A stretch of DNA of 64,000 bases from Paracoccus sp. SCSIO 75233 (GTDB taxonomy: Bacteria > Pseudomonadota > Alphaproteobacteria > Rhodobacterales > Rhodobacteraceae), in assembly GCF_027912675.1 (NCBI RefSeq), contig NZ_CP115757.1, positions 1,984,001 through 2,048,000 on the forward strand. Reading direction: 5' to 3'. How positions within the stretch are numbered: position 1 is the first letter of the stretch; each line of letters starts with the position of its first letter. The notes beneath the pieces are model-generated. The model did not search any database and was not told the DNA's origin. It saw only the letters and a list, made by a program, of their open reading frames with translations. The translations under genes were made by a program, and so were the position numbers. Positions 25,525 to 34,290 of the stretch are shown piece by piece.

Positions 25525-26691
25525 ATGTCCGATACTGATACGTTTCACGCCGAAACGGAAATGCTGGCCGACGCGCCACCGAAGAACCAATGGCTTCAAT
25601 GGCTGGCCGTTGTGGGGCTTGTTTATCTGCTGATCTGCGCTGTCAGCCTGATCGGGACCGGTTTCAAGACCGCGACCGGCGATCAGGCGAAAGAGCTTTT
25701 TGCTTTTGCCACCAACCCGTTTGCCGGTCTTGTTGTCGGCACCGTGGCGACGGCGCTGATTCAGTCCTCCTCTACCGTGACCTCGATCATCGTGGGTCTG
25801 GTGGCAGGCGGTCTTCCAGTTTCGGTGGCCGTGCCCATGGTTATGGGCGCGAATATCGGCACCTCGATCACCAATACCATCGTCTCGCTCGGGCACGTCC
25901 GCGAGAAGAAGGAATTCGCCCGCGCCTTTTCCGCCGCGACCGTGCATGACTTCTTCAACCTTCTCTCAGTGGTGATCTTCCTTCCGCTTGAGATGGCGTT
26001 CGGCTTGCTGGAGAAGATCGGCAAGGTTCTTGCCGCGCCCTTCTATAACGGTGCCGATGCCTCGATGGACGGGTTCAACTTCGTGAAGGCAGCAACTTCG
26101 CCTGTGACGGATGCGATTTCCGGGCCGATCCTCTCGCTTGGCAATGTCATGGGCGGCGTGCTGCTGATCATCGTCGGCATCGCCATGATCTTCCTGGCGA
26201 TCAACTATATCGGCAAGCTGCTGAAACGGCTGATGGTCGGCAAGGCGCGTGAGATCATGCACACGGCGATCGGGCGCGGACCGATTGCGGGCATCGCTTC
26301 GGGTACGATCGTGACCTGCCTCGTGCAGTCGTCGTCAACCACGACATCGCTGATGGTGCCGCTGGCCGGGTCGGGTGCGTTCGGGCTGAAGCAGATCTAT
26401 CCCTTCACGCTCGGCGCGAATATCGGCACCTGCCTGACCGCGCTTCTGGCCGCCACTGCCGTGACCGGCAACAGCGAGGCCGCGTTGCAGATCGCCTTCA
26501 TCCACCTGACTTATAACGTGCTTGGCGTGCTGATCATCTATGGTCTGCCCTTCCTGCGTTATCTGCCTGTGCGGGCGGCGGAATGGCTGGGGCGAACGGC
26601 GTCCGAAAACAAATCCATCGCGCTCGCCTATATTCTAGGCGTATTCTTTGTGATCCCGGCAATCTGCCTCGGCATCACGGCCGTGATCTGA
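25525..26691 (+). CDS. Na/Pi-cotransporter II-related protein (NptA type)
   Basis: A 388-aa inner-membrane protein with about 8-9 hydrophobic helices and the inverted repeat of the Na/Pi-cotransporter family. The QSSS motif occurs twice (TALIQSSSTVTSIIVGLVAGG and TCLVQSSSTTTSLMVPLAGSG), and each is followed by ANIGTS or ANIGTC. These are the sodium/phosphate binding hairpins of NptA. Many bacterial homologues carry a C-terminal PhoU-like domain; this one stops after the last membrane helix. The next gene encodes a short coiled-coil protein that might serve instead. Confidence 0.88.
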   Translation: MSDTDTFHAETEMLADAPPKNQWLQWLAVVGLVYLLICAVSLIGTGFKTATGDQAKELFAFATNPFAGLVVGTVATALIQSSSTVTSIIVGLVAGGLPVSVAVPMVMGANIGTSITNTIVSLGHVREKKEFARAFSAATVHDFFNLLSVVIFLPLEMAFGLLEKIGKVLAAPFYNGADASMDGFNFVKAATSPVTDAISGPILSLGNVMGGVLLIIVGIAMIFLAINYIGKLLKRLMVGKAREIMHTAIGRGPIAGIASGTIVTCLVQSSSTTTSLMVPLAGSGAFGLKQIYPFTLGANIGTCLTALLAATAVTGNSEAALQIAFIHLTYNVLGVLIIYGLPFLRYLPVRAAEWLGRTASENKSIALAYILGVFFVIPAICLGITAVI

Positions 26692-26710
26692 ACTGGAAAG
26701 GCGATATACC

Positions 26711-26938
26711 ATGACTGAACCACGCACCCTCTCCCGCGAGAAGCTGGAGCAAATGATTGGCGAAACCGAGACCTCTCTGACCGACCTGAAAGCGGAACTG
26801 ACGCGCCGCGATCAGGCCGCCCAGCATCGCGAGATCGACCATCTTGAAGAGCATATGAACTCTGCTGAAACCGGGCTGCGCAGCGTGCGCGATTTCTTCC
26901 GGTTGCTGACTGCCGAACTGCGCAAGAGCGAGTCTTAA
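26711..26938 (+). CDS. Small coiled-coil protein downstream of the cotransporter
   Basis: A 75-aa, highly charged and almost wholly helical protein (LSREKLEQMIGETETSLTDLKAELTRRDQAAQHREIDHLEEHMNSAETGLRSVRDFFRLL) with heptad-like spacing, so probably a dimeric coiled coil. It starts 19 bp after the cotransporter stop with an AAGGCG ribosome site and is followed by a terminator, so the two form an operon. I do not recognise a family. A cytoplasmic partner or regulator of the transporter is a guess from position. Confidence 0.65.
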   Translation: MTEPRTLSREKLEQMIGETETSLTDLKAELTRRDQAAQHREIDHLEEHMNSAETGLRSVRDFFRLLTAELRKSES

Positions 26939-26946
26939 TCAGATCG

Positions 26947-26995
26947 AAGCGGGCGGCAATTTGTCCACAGCTTTTGTGTGCCGCCCGCTTTTCTT
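26947..26995 (+). terminator. Intrinsic terminator
   Basis: A 12-bp stem AAGCGGGCGGCA/TGCCGCCCGCTT (26947-26958, 26979-26990) runs into TTCTT after the coiled-coil gene. The loop is long (20 nt). Confidence 0.8.
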
Positions 26996-27043
26996 CACCA
27001 CATCTAGCGGATAGGCTCCGCCCGGTCAGTGCGGAGGCCTAGC

Positions 27044-27826
27044 GTGGCGCATATTATCGTCGTCGGAAATGAAAAGGGCGGCTCGGGAAAATCCACCACC
27101 TCCATGCATGTCGCGACAGCGCTGGCACGGATGGGACATCGCGTCGCCGCGCTTGATCTGGACATCCGGCAGCGGAGCTTCGGGCGGTATCTGGAGAACC
27201 GGGCGCATTTTATCGAAACCGAAGGGCTGAGCCTGCCGCTGCCGATGCTGGGCGCATTGAACGCAGCCTCACCGAACGAGACCGATCCGCTGTCCGAAGC
27301 CATGTCGGAGCTGGACCCGGTGCATGATTTCATCCTGATCGACTGTCCGGGTTCGCATACGCGGCTGGCGCAGATGGCGCATATGCTGGCCGATACGCTG
27401 ATCACACCGATGAATGACAGTTTCATCGATTTCGATCTGCTGGCGCGACTGGCACCTGACGGGAAGGTGCTCGGCCCCTCGATCTATTCGGAGATGGTCT
27501 GGGGCGCGCGGCAGGGGCGGCAGGCGGCAGGGGCCGGGCCGATCGACTGGGTGGTGCTGCGCAACCGGCTCGGGACGCAGGCGATGCACAACAAGCGCAA
27601 GGTCGGCTCTGCACTGACGCAATTGTCGAAGCGGATCGGGTTCCGGGTCGCACCGGGCTTTGCCGAGCGGGTCGTGTTCCGGGAGCTGTTTCCGCGCGGG
27701 CTGACGCTGCTGGATCTGAAAGATGTCGGGGGCGAGACGCTCAATATGTCGAACATCGCGGCGCGGCAGGAGTTGCGTGATTTGATTACGACGCTGAACC
27801 TGCCGGGCGTGAAGGTGGATTTCTGA
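27044..27826 (+). CDS. mipZ: MipZ-type ParA-family ATPase (division-plane positioning)
   Basis: A 260-aa deviant-Walker-A ATPase. It shows HIIVVGNEKGGSGKSTTSMHVATALA, LDLDIRQRSFGRYLENR, FILIDCPGSHTRLAQMAHMLADTLITPMNDSFIDFDLLA and the MipZ-typical SEMVWGARQGRQAAG and WVVLRNRLGTQAMHNKRKV. MipZ binds ParB near the origin and inhibits FtsZ polymerisation at the poles. I choose GTG 27044 over the in-frame ATG 27029, because GGAGG sits 7 bases before the GTG and VAHIIVVGNEKGG is the family's usual N-terminus. The 43-bp repeat array begins about 13 bp after the stop. Confidence 0.9.
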   Translation: MAHIIVVGNEKGGSGKSTTSMHVATALARMGHRVAALDLDIRQRSFGRYLENRAHFIETEGLSLPLPMLGALNAASPNETDPLSEAMSELDPVHDFILIDCPGSHTRLAQMAHMLADTLITPMNDSFIDFDLLARLAPDGKVLGPSIYSEMVWGARQGRQAAGAGPIDWVVLRNRLGTQAMHNKRKVGSALTQLSKRIGFRVAPGFAERVVFRELFPRGLTLLDLKDVGGETLNMSNIAARQELRDLITTLNLPGVKVDF

Positions 27827-27839
27827 TCTTCCGGTGATG

Positions 27840-28110
27840 GTGCGCTGAAGCGCACCCTACGGCGATTGCGGATGTTGTGACGGTGCTGAGGCGCACCCTA
27901 CGGCGATTGCGGATGTCGTGACGGCGCGCTGAAGCGCACCCTACGGTGATTGTGGATGTCGTGACGGTGCGCTGAAGCGCACCCTACGGCGGTTGTGGAT
28001 GTCGTGACGGTGCGCTGAGGCGCACCCTACGGCGATTGTGGATGTTGTGACGGTGCGCTGAAGCGCACCCTACGGCGATTGCGGATGTAGGGTGCGCTTC
28101 AGCGCACCAC
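27840..28110. repeat. 43-bp tandem repeat array with palindromic core
   Basis: Six consecutive units begin at 27840, 27883, 27924, 27967, 28010 and 28053. The spacing is 43 bp except for one 41-bp unit. Each carries a hairpin core GGTGCGCTGAAGCGCACC followed by CTACGGCGATTGYGGATGTYGTGAC. The array closes with one inverted copy of the core, GTAGGGTGCGCTTCAGCGCACC (28087-28108), so both ends expose similar palindromes. It fills the gap between convergent mipZ and purD. No unit encodes a conserved peptide, since 43 is not a multiple of 3. Units differ by few substitutions, which suggests recent slippage or active homogenisation. Confidence 0.9.
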
Positions 28111-28115
28111 ACCAA

Positions 28116-29378
28116 TCACAACGCCCGCCAGCCAATATCGCGGCGGCAGAACCCTTCCGGCCAGTCAATGCCGTCGATCAGGGCATAGGCCCGCCCATGC
28201 GCTTCGGCGAGGGTTGATCCGCGTCCGGTGGCGGCCAGCACCCTGCCCCCGGTCGCGAGTGTTCTGCCGTCTTTTTCAGAGGTTCCCGCATGGAATATCA
28301 TGTGGAAACTATCCTCCGCCGTGTCATCCAGCCCGCGAATTTCCGAGCCTTTCTCGTAGCTGCCGGGATAGCCCTTCGCAGCCATCACCACGCTCAGCGC
28401 ATGATCCGCCGCCCAGTTGACCGTCACCTGATCCAGCCGCCCTTCGGCGCAGGCATGGATCAGATCCAGCGCCTGCGCACCGAGCCGCATCATCAGCGGC
28501 TGGCATTCGGGATCGCCGAAGCGGACGTTATATTCGACGAGCCGCGCCCGCCCCTGATCGATCATCAGCCCGGCGTAAAGGACACCTTGAAACGGGGTGC
28601 CGCGCGCCGCCATCTCTGCCACTGTCGGGCGGATGATCTGGTCCATCACCTGCTGTTGCAGCGCGTCTGTCAGGATCGGTGCAGGGGAATAGGCCCCCAT
28701 GCCGCCGGTATTGGGGCCGGTGTCGCCTTCGCCGACCCGCTTATGATCCTGCGCCGTACCGATCGGCAGGCAGTTGATGCCGTCGGAGAGGACGAAGAAG
28801 CTGGCCTCCTCGCCCTGCATGAACTCCTCGATCACGACCTCCGCCCCGGCGTCGCCGAACGCACCGTCGAAGATCATGTCGATGGCGGCAAGGGCCTGAT
28901 CTTCGGTTTCCGCGACGACCACCCCTTTGCCGGCGGCGAGGCCATCCGCCTTGACCACAATAGGCGCGCCCTGCTGCGACACATAATCGTGGGCGGCAGC
29001 GGCGTCGGAGAACCGCGCCCAGGCCGCCGTCGGCGCGCCGCAAGCGTCGCAGATTTCCTTGGTGAACGCCTTCGACGCCTCAAGCTGAGCCGCCGCTTTC
29101 GATGGCCCGAAGACCAGAACGCCTGCCGCACGCAGCGCATCCGCGACACCGGCGGCAAGCGGGGCTTCGGGGCCGACGACCACCAGATCAACCGCATTCT
29201 CAAGCGCGAACTCCGACACCGCGGCACGGGACAGAATATCCAGATCGGCGCATTCGGCCACGGCCGCGATGCCGGGGTTCCCGGGCGCGGCAATCAGCCG
29301 GTCGCATTTCGGATTCTGCCGGATCGCCCAGGCCAGCGCATGTTCCCGCCCGCCACTGCCGAGAATGAGGATATTCAT
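28116..29378 (-). CDS. purD: Phosphoribosylamine-glycine ligase
   Basis: A 420-aa GAR synthetase catalysing the second step of purine synthesis. It has the N-terminal [19 protein letters not shown], the ATP-grasp domain with [20 protein letters not shown] and [20 protein letters not shown], then [24 protein letters not shown] and [21 protein letters not shown]. The length is normal. It is transcribed alone, toward the repeat array. Confidence 0.96.
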   Translation of the reverse strand: MNILILGSGGREHALAWAIRQNPKCDRLIAAPGNPGIAAVAECADLDILSRAAVSEFALENAVDLVVVGPEAPLAAGVADALRAAGVLVFGPSKAAAQLEASKAFTKEICDACGAPTAAWARFSDAAAAHDYVSQQGAPIVVKADGLAAGKGVVVAETEDQALAAIDMIFDGAFGDAGAEVVIEEFMQGEEASFFVLSDGINCLPIGTAQDHKRVGEGDTGPNTGGMGAYSPAPILTDALQQQVMDQIIRPTVAEMAARGTPFQGVLYAGLMIDQGRARLVEYNVRFGDPECQPLMMRLGAQALDLIHACAEGRLDQVTVNWAADHALSVVMAAKGYPGSYEKGSEIRGLDDTAEDSFHMIFHAGTSEKDGRTLATGGRVLAATGRGSTLAEAHGRAYALIDGIDWPEGFCRRDIGWRAL

Positions 29379-29447
29379 CTGTCGCCCCTGCCTTCGCTGA
29401 TCGTTGCTGCCTATTAGAAGCAGCGGGCCAGCAGTGCAAGGAAGCGG

Positions 29448-29684
29448 CTAGTTCTCGCAGCCCACGCCATCGCCGTCACGGTCGAGATCGTAGATATCCT
29501 GCCCGACGACATAGACCGGCCCCTGCACATAGGCGGGACCGTTGCCGCTGCCGCCTGCGCAATCGACATCTGATGCAACGGGGACGCAGGCGCCTTCGTA
29601 ATTCGGATCGCATTGCTGGGCGAGCGTGACGGAAGGTGCGGCAAAAAGGAACGAGGAAATCAGTACAATACGAATGCGTGTCAT
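29448..29684 (-). CDS. Secreted Excalibur calcium-binding domain protein
   Basis: A 78-aa protein with a signal peptide (about residues 1-22, LFAAPSVTLAQ). It is followed by an Excalibur-like domain (about 40-78): DCAGGSGNGPAYVQGPVYVVG, then DIYDLDRDGDGVGCEN, whose DxDxDG loop and C...C pair are the family signature. The domain binds Ca2+ in extracellular proteins. Four Cys could make two disulfides. It stands alone between purD and xseA; role unknown. Confidence 0.8.
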   Translation of the reverse strand: MTRIRIVLISSFLFAAPSVTLAQQCDPNYEGACVPVASDVDCAGGSGNGPAYVQGPVYVVGQDIYDLDRDGDGVGCEN

Positions 29685-29825
29685 GGATTTTCTGGAATGA
29701 AGGTTAGGAACTGACGGGCCACGTTAACCTTGATTAACGGCGCAAACCAGCCTCGCCCCGTTTCGCCTCTGCCGCGTTCCGTCTGGGCCGTTGCGTACAG
29801 CGCCTCGCTGCGGCAAAACGGTCGC

Positions 29826-31358
29826 ATGTCCGACCTGTTTGAAGAGCCGGAAACCGGCAGCAATACGCCCCCCCTCTCCGTGTCGGAAATTTCCGGCGCG
29901 GTTAAGCGCGTGATCGAAGGCGAATTCGGGCGGGTCCGCGTCCGGGGGGAGATCGGGCGCGTGTCGATGCCGCGCTCTGGTCACGTCTATTTCGATCTGA
30001 AGGACGACCGGGCCGTGATCGCGGCGGTCAGCTGGAAAGGTCAGGCCGCACGGCTGACCCAGAAGCCCGAGGAGGGGTTGGAGGTCATCGCGACCGGCAA
30101 GCTGACCACCTTTGCCGGGCAATCGAAATATCAGTTGATCGTCGACGAGTTGGAACCAGCAGGGGCCGGGGCATTGATGGCCATGCTGGAAAAGCGCCGC
30201 AAAGCACTCGCTGCCGAGGGGCTGTTCGATGCGGAGCGCAAGAAGCCCCTGCCCTTCCTGCCGCGTGTGATCGGCGTTGTGACCTCGCCGTCCGGCGCGG
30301 TGATCCGGGATATTCTGCACCGGCTGCGCGACCGCTTCCCAAGCCATGTACTGATCTGGCCGGTGGCCGTTCAGGGCGCGGCAAGTGCAGGTGAGGTCGC
30401 GGCAGGAATTCGCGGCTTCAATGCACTGCCCAAGGGCGGGCCGATCCCGCGACCCGATCTGTTGATCGTGGCGCGTGGCGGCGGCTCGCTGGAGGATCTT
30501 TGGGGCTTCAACGAGGAGGTTGTGGTCCGCGCCGCCGCTGAAAGCCAGATCCCGCTGATTTCAGCGGTCGGGCATGAAACCGACACAACGCTGATCGACT
30601 TCGCCGCCGACCGCCGCGCACCGACACCGACTGCGGCGGCTGAGATAGCGGTTCCGGTGCGGCGCGAACTTGGGGCGCAGCTACAGCAGGCACGGCTGCG
30701 AATGACGCAGGCCATGGGTCAGCGTCAGGACCGGATGTCGCAGCGTCTGGTCGATCTGGGCCGCGCGCTCGGCCGGCCGCAGGCGCTGACCGAAGGGGCG
30801 CGGCAGCGGCTGGATTTCCGGGGCAGCGCATTGGAACCGGCTCTGCGCAATTTCGTGCATCGCCGCCGTGATCAGCTGAGCGGTCTGCGCCTGACACCAG
30901 CGATGCTGCTGCGGATCACCGAACGGACCCGGACCGGGCTGGATACGGTGACGCAGCGTCTTGGCACGGCAGCAAGAGCGCCCAATGATCGCCGCAAGGA
31001 CCGGCTGGACGGGTTGACGCAGCGGTTGGAGAACGGGCGCAGCAGGGTTTTCGCCGACGCCCGCCGGAAATCCGCCGAGAACCGCGAAAAGCTGGGGCTG
31101 CTCGACAAGCGGATGCAGGCCGCTTTCGGTCGGGGAATTTCACAGCGTGACGAGGTGCTGAACCGGCTGGACCGGATGCGGGTGTCGCTGGGTTACACGC
31201 AAACGCTCGCACGCGGCTTTGCCGTGGTCCGGGATGATGCGGGTCAGGTGCTGACCACAGCGGACGCAGCAAATGAGGCAACGCGGATGGAGATCGAGTT
31301 CGCCGATGGCAAGCTGCCGGTGCGGAATGATCGCGACCCTCAGGGATCCTTGTTCTGA
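29826..31358 (+). CDS. xseA: Exodeoxyribonuclease VII large subunit
   Basis: A 510-aa XseA. The N-terminal OB fold (LSVSEISGAVKRVIEGEFGRVRVRGEIGRVSMPRSGHVYFDLKDDRAVIAAVSWKG) is followed by the catalytic region with GVVTSPSGAVIRDILHRLRDRFP, LLIVARGGGSLEDLWGFNEE and SAVGHETDTTLIDFAADRRAPTPTAAAEIAVP. A long coiled-coil arm (about 310-450) and a C-terminal strand domain (LARGFAVVRDDAGQV) complete it. The frame is open upstream to 29730, but ATG 29826 (MSDLFEEPE) fits the family N-terminus. Its 3' end overlaps ccoS on the other strand by 19 bp. Confidence 0.95.
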   Translation: MSDLFEEPETGSNTPPLSVSEISGAVKRVIEGEFGRVRVRGEIGRVSMPRSGHVYFDLKDDRAVIAAVSWKGQAARLTQKPEEGLEVIATGKLTTFAGQSKYQLIVDELEPAGAGALMAMLEKRRKALAAEGLFDAERKKPLPFLPRVIGVVTSPSGAVIRDILHRLRDRFPSHVLIWPVAVQGAASAGEVAAGIRGFNALPKGGPIPRPDLLIVARGGGSLEDLWGFNEEVVVRAAAESQIPLISAVGHETDTTLIDFAADRRAPTPTAAAEIAVPVRRELGAQLQQARLRMTQAMGQRQDRMSQRLVDLGRALGRPQALTEGARQRLDFRGSALEPALRNFVHRRRDQLSGLRLTPAMLLRITERTRTGLDTVTQRLGTAARAPNDRRKDRLDGLTQRLENGRSRVFADARRKSAENREKLGLLDKRMQAAFGRGISQRDEVLNRLDRMRVSLGYTQTLARGFAVVRDDAGQVLTTADAANEATRMEIEFADGKLPVRNDRDPQGSLF

Positions 31359-31522
31359 TCCGGGGAGGGACGCGGATGATCGTCCCATTCGTCTGACAGG
31401 ATCCGCTCGGCATCGCCTTTCGGATCGTCGTATTGCCGTGATTTCAGCGACCACATGAAGGCGACGAGCCCGGTTGCGCCGAGGATCAGGGATACCGGGA
31501 TAAGCAGCGCAAGTATCTCCAT
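31340..31522 (-). CDS. ccoS: cbb3 oxidase maturation protein CcoS
   Basis: A 60-aa single-pass protein (MEILALLIPVSLILGATGLVAFMWSLKSRQYDDPKGDAERIL). The WSLKSRQYDDPKGDAERIL ending of the membrane helix is the CcoS signature. It is required for haem/copper incorporation into cbb3 oxidase. Its ATG overlaps the ccoI stop by one base. It is the last gene of ccoGHIS and overlaps xseA tail to tail. Confidence 0.93.
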   Translation of the reverse strand: MEILALLIPVSLILGATGLVAFMWSLKSRQYDDPKGDAERILSDEWDDHPRPSPDQNKDP

Positions 31523-33723
31523 CAGCGCAACCTCAGGGCATTAAGCGTGACCGAGATCGAGCTTGCCGACATGGCGAGCGCGGCCAGCAGCGGCGTGGCC
31601 AGCCCCACCATTGCGAAGGGCACGGCGACGATATTGTAGAGGATCGAAATCGCGAAATTCTGCTTGATCCGGGTCCGCGCCTTCATCGCCATATCGAGCG
31701 CATCCGCCACAGGCGAAAGCTCCTGCCCGGTCAGAACGATGTCGGAGGCGACCCGTGCCGCGTCCAGCCCCGTGGCGGGGGAAATCGACACATGCGCGCG
31801 GGCCAGCGCCGCCGTGTCGTTCAGACCGTCGCCAACCATCAGCACTTTTGCGCCGGACTGGGCGAGCGATGCGACCTCGGCCTCTTTCTCTGCCGGGGTC
31901 ACGCCAGCGCGGTAATCGGTTATGCCGAGTTCGGCGGCAGCGCGAGCAACCGCTGCCTCCGTATCACCCGACAGCATGATGACGCGCGTCCCTCGGGCGG
32001 TCAGCGCCGCGATGCAATACGTCGCGCCCGGTCGCAGGGCGTCGGCAAAGCGCAGCACCACGGGGGACCACCCTTCCACGGCCAGCACGCTGACCGGACC
32101 ATCCGCATCCGGCGCGTCCGCCCCGACCCAATCGGCGCGGCCCAGACGGACGCGTCTGCCCTGCCATTCGGCTTCTACCCCATAGCCGGGGATTTCGGTC
32201 GTGCGGTCGATCTCCCCTTCGGAAACGCCTGCTGCCCGAAGTGCGGCGCTTAGCGCTTGCGACAGGGGGTGGTTTGATCCCGCAGCAATTGCGGCAGCAA
32301 CAGGGCGCAAATCCTCGGGCAGGTCGGTCAGGTTGGTCAGTTCCGGCTTGCCAAGTGTCAGCGTGCCGGTTTTGTCGAAGACGACGGTATCGACCTCCGC
32401 CAGCCGCTCAAGCGCGGTGCCATCCTTGATGAGCAGCCCCTTGCGGAACAGCCGCCCGGACGCAGAGGTCACCACTGCCGGCACAGCAAGGCCAAGCGCA
32501 CAAGGGCAGGTGATAATCAGCACCGCCGCCGCGACGTTCAGCGAAATCCGCCAATCGCCGGACAGATACATCCACGCCGCGAAAGACAGCAGCGCCAGCA
32601 GATGCACCACGGGCGCATAGGCGCGCGAGGCGCGTTCGGCGAGCGAGGCATAATGCCCCCGCGTCGCCTCCGCCATCGCCACCAGATCGGCCAGCCGGGA
32701 CAGGGAACTGTCGCGCCCCGCTGCCGTGACGCGCAGATCCAGCCTGCCGGTCAGATTGACCTCCCCCGCAGACAGCTCCGCACCGGGGCCGGCCCGCACG
32801 GGCAGGCTTTCGCCCGTCAGCAGCGAGCGGTCGATTTCCGACATGCCCGCGATCACCGTGCCATCGGCGGGCAGTCGCGCCCCGGGACGCACCCGGATCA
32901 CGTCGCCGGGGGTGAGGTCTGCGACATTTACCTGCTCCTCGATCCCGTCAACAAGGCGGGTTGCGCGAGGCACCTCCAGCGCAGTCAGTTCCTCCGCCGC
33001 CGAACGGGCAACGGCGCGGGTGCGGTAGTCCAGATAGCGCCCGACCAGCAGGAAGAAACACAGCATGACCGCCGCGTCGAAATAGGCGTGCTTGCCGGAT
33101 TGCGAGGTCTCGAACAGCGAAATCGCCGTGGCGAGGATCAGCGCCAGAGAGATCGGCACATCCATCCCGAGCCTGCCCGATTTCAGGCTGCGCCATGCGC
33201 TTGCGAAGAAGGGCTGGCCCGCAAAAATCACCGTCGGCAGCGCGATGACCGCCGAGATCCAGTGGAACATATCCCGCGTCGCACCCTCTGCCCCCGCCCA
33301 GACGGCGATGGAGAGGATCATGATATTCATCATCGCGAAACCGGCCACGCCGATGCGCATCAGAATATCGCGGCCCTGCCGGTCGGCGGCGGTCGAACTC
33401 AGGGCAGCGGGATCAAGCTCATGCGCCTCGTAGCCGATCTGTTCCAGTACCGGAATGAACTCCGCCGCCTCATGTCCGGGCGCGTCGATCATCACCCGAC
33501 GCAAACTCAGATTGACGCGGGCGGAGCGGACGCCGGGCTGCCCGTTCAGGGCGCGTTCGACATCGGTGATGCAGGCCGCGCAGTGTGCCGTTGGCAAGGA
33601 CAGGACGATGTCGCCGCCCTTCATCGAGGCGTCTGCAACCCGCATGGCAAGAGGCGCGGCATCGCAGGCGGGACAGGCGCTGAGCCGTGACGAATATGTC
33701 CTGTCCGCGCTCAGATCCGCCAT
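31522..33723 (-). CDS. ccoI: Cu+-exporting P-type ATPase CcoI
   Basis: A 733-aa CopA2/FixI-type ATPase supplying copper for cbb3 oxidase. It shows an N-terminal CPAC pair (17-20), an HMA domain with HCAAC (47-51), eight membrane helices, the TGES actuator motif (303-306), the intramembrane CPC (406-408), phosphorylated D450 in FDKTGTLT, and GDGLNDTAAL. It exports Cu+ into the periplasm for CcoN assembly rather than for detoxification. It starts one base after the ccoH stop. Confidence 0.95.
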   Translation of the reverse strand: MADLSADRTYSSRLSACPACDAAPLAMRVADASMKGGDIVLSLPTAHCAACITDVERALNGQPGVRSARVNLSLRRVMIDAPGHEAAEFIPVLEQIGYEAHELDPAALSSTAADRQGRDILMRIGVAGFAMMNIMILSIAVWAGAEGATRDMFHWISAVIALPTVIFAGQPFFASAWRSLKSGRLGMDVPISLALILATAISLFETSQSGKHAYFDAAVMLCFFLLVGRYLDYRTRAVARSAAEELTALEVPRATRLVDGIEEQVNVADLTPGDVIRVRPGARLPADGTVIAGMSEIDRSLLTGESLPVRAGPGAELSAGEVNLTGRLDLRVTAAGRDSSLSRLADLVAMAEATRGHYASLAERASRAYAPVVHLLALLSFAAWMYLSGDWRISLNVAAAVLIITCPCALGLAVPAVVTSASGRLFRKGLLIKDGTALERLAEVDTVVFDKTGTLTLGKPELTNLTDLPEDLRPVAAAIAAGSNHPLSQALSAALRAAGVSEGEIDRTTEIPGYGVEAEWQGRRVRLGRADWVGADAPDADGPVSVLAVEGWSPVVLRFADALRPGATYCIAALTARGTRVIMLSGDTEAAVARAAAELGITDYRAGVTPAEKEAEVASLAQSGAKVLMVGDGLNDTAALARAHVSISPATGLDAARVASDIVLTGQELSPVADALDMAMKARTRIKQNFAISILYNIVAVPFAMVGLATPLLAALAMSASSISVTLNALRLR

Positions 33724-33724
33724 A

Positions 33725-34288
33725 TCAGCTACTCACCATAGACCCCGGATAATCCGACAGGCGCTGACGGAAGATGGTGCCATCAGGGGCATCCGCCTCC
33801 AGATGCAGGACCCATGCACCGGGCGCCAGCGAAACATCAGCAACCCATAGACCACCCGCATAGCGCATGTCAGGCGACACATCGTCACGCTTCTGCGTCG
33901 GGCGGCTGACGATGACGCGAAGCGCCTGAACCGGGGCGGGCATGCCCTGCTGATCCATGATGCGGATGGTCAGCACCTCCCCGTCATAGCTGGGCACGAC
34001 GTTCCAGCCCAGAGCCTCCTGCGCGGCGCGTTCCCGGTCGAAATTCTGGGAGGCAACATAGGAATTCGCGACCTCCAGCCCGGGAAAGGTCTGCACGGCC
34101 TGAACGGCGAGGACGATATTCACCCCGATGATGACCCCGAACAGCCCCACGAAGGCCAGCAGCATCCGGCGGCCGGTCAGCTTCTTCCGCCCGGTGAACA
34201 GCAGAAACGGCAAGAAGAAGATCGCAGCCACGACCAGCACGAGAATGAGGCTCAGAATCAGTGCGTTCAATTCTGCAAACAGGCCCAT
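33725..34288 (-). CDS. ccoH: cbb3 oxidase assembly protein CcoH (FixH family)
   Basis: A 187-aa protein with two predicted hydrophobic segments (about residues 9-31 LILSLILVLVVAAIFFLPFLLF and 39-63). The second matches the CcoH/FixH pattern RMLLAFVGLFGVIIGVNIVLAVQAVQTFPGLEVANSYVASQNFDRERAAQEALGWNV. A periplasmic FixH domain follows, ending DISLAPG-like. The family normally has a single helix and about 150 aa, so the first about 35 residues are an extra N-terminal helix. It lies 2 bp after ccoG and 1 bp before ccoI. Confidence 0.92.
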   Translation of the reverse strand: MGLFAELNALILSLILVLVVAAIFFLPFLLFTGRKKLTGRRMLLAFVGLFGVIIGVNIVLAVQAVQTFPGLEVANSYVASQNFDRERAAQEALGWNVVPSYDGEVLTIRIMDQQGMPAPVQALRVIVSRPTQKRDDVSPDMRYAGGLWVADVSLAPGAWVLHLEADAPDGTIFRQRLSDYPGSMVSS

Positions 34289-34290
34289 GC

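Noticed and set aside
27840..28110. Possible CRISPR array
   Set aside because: The whole 43-bp unit is repeated with no unique spacers, and there are no cas genes nearby.
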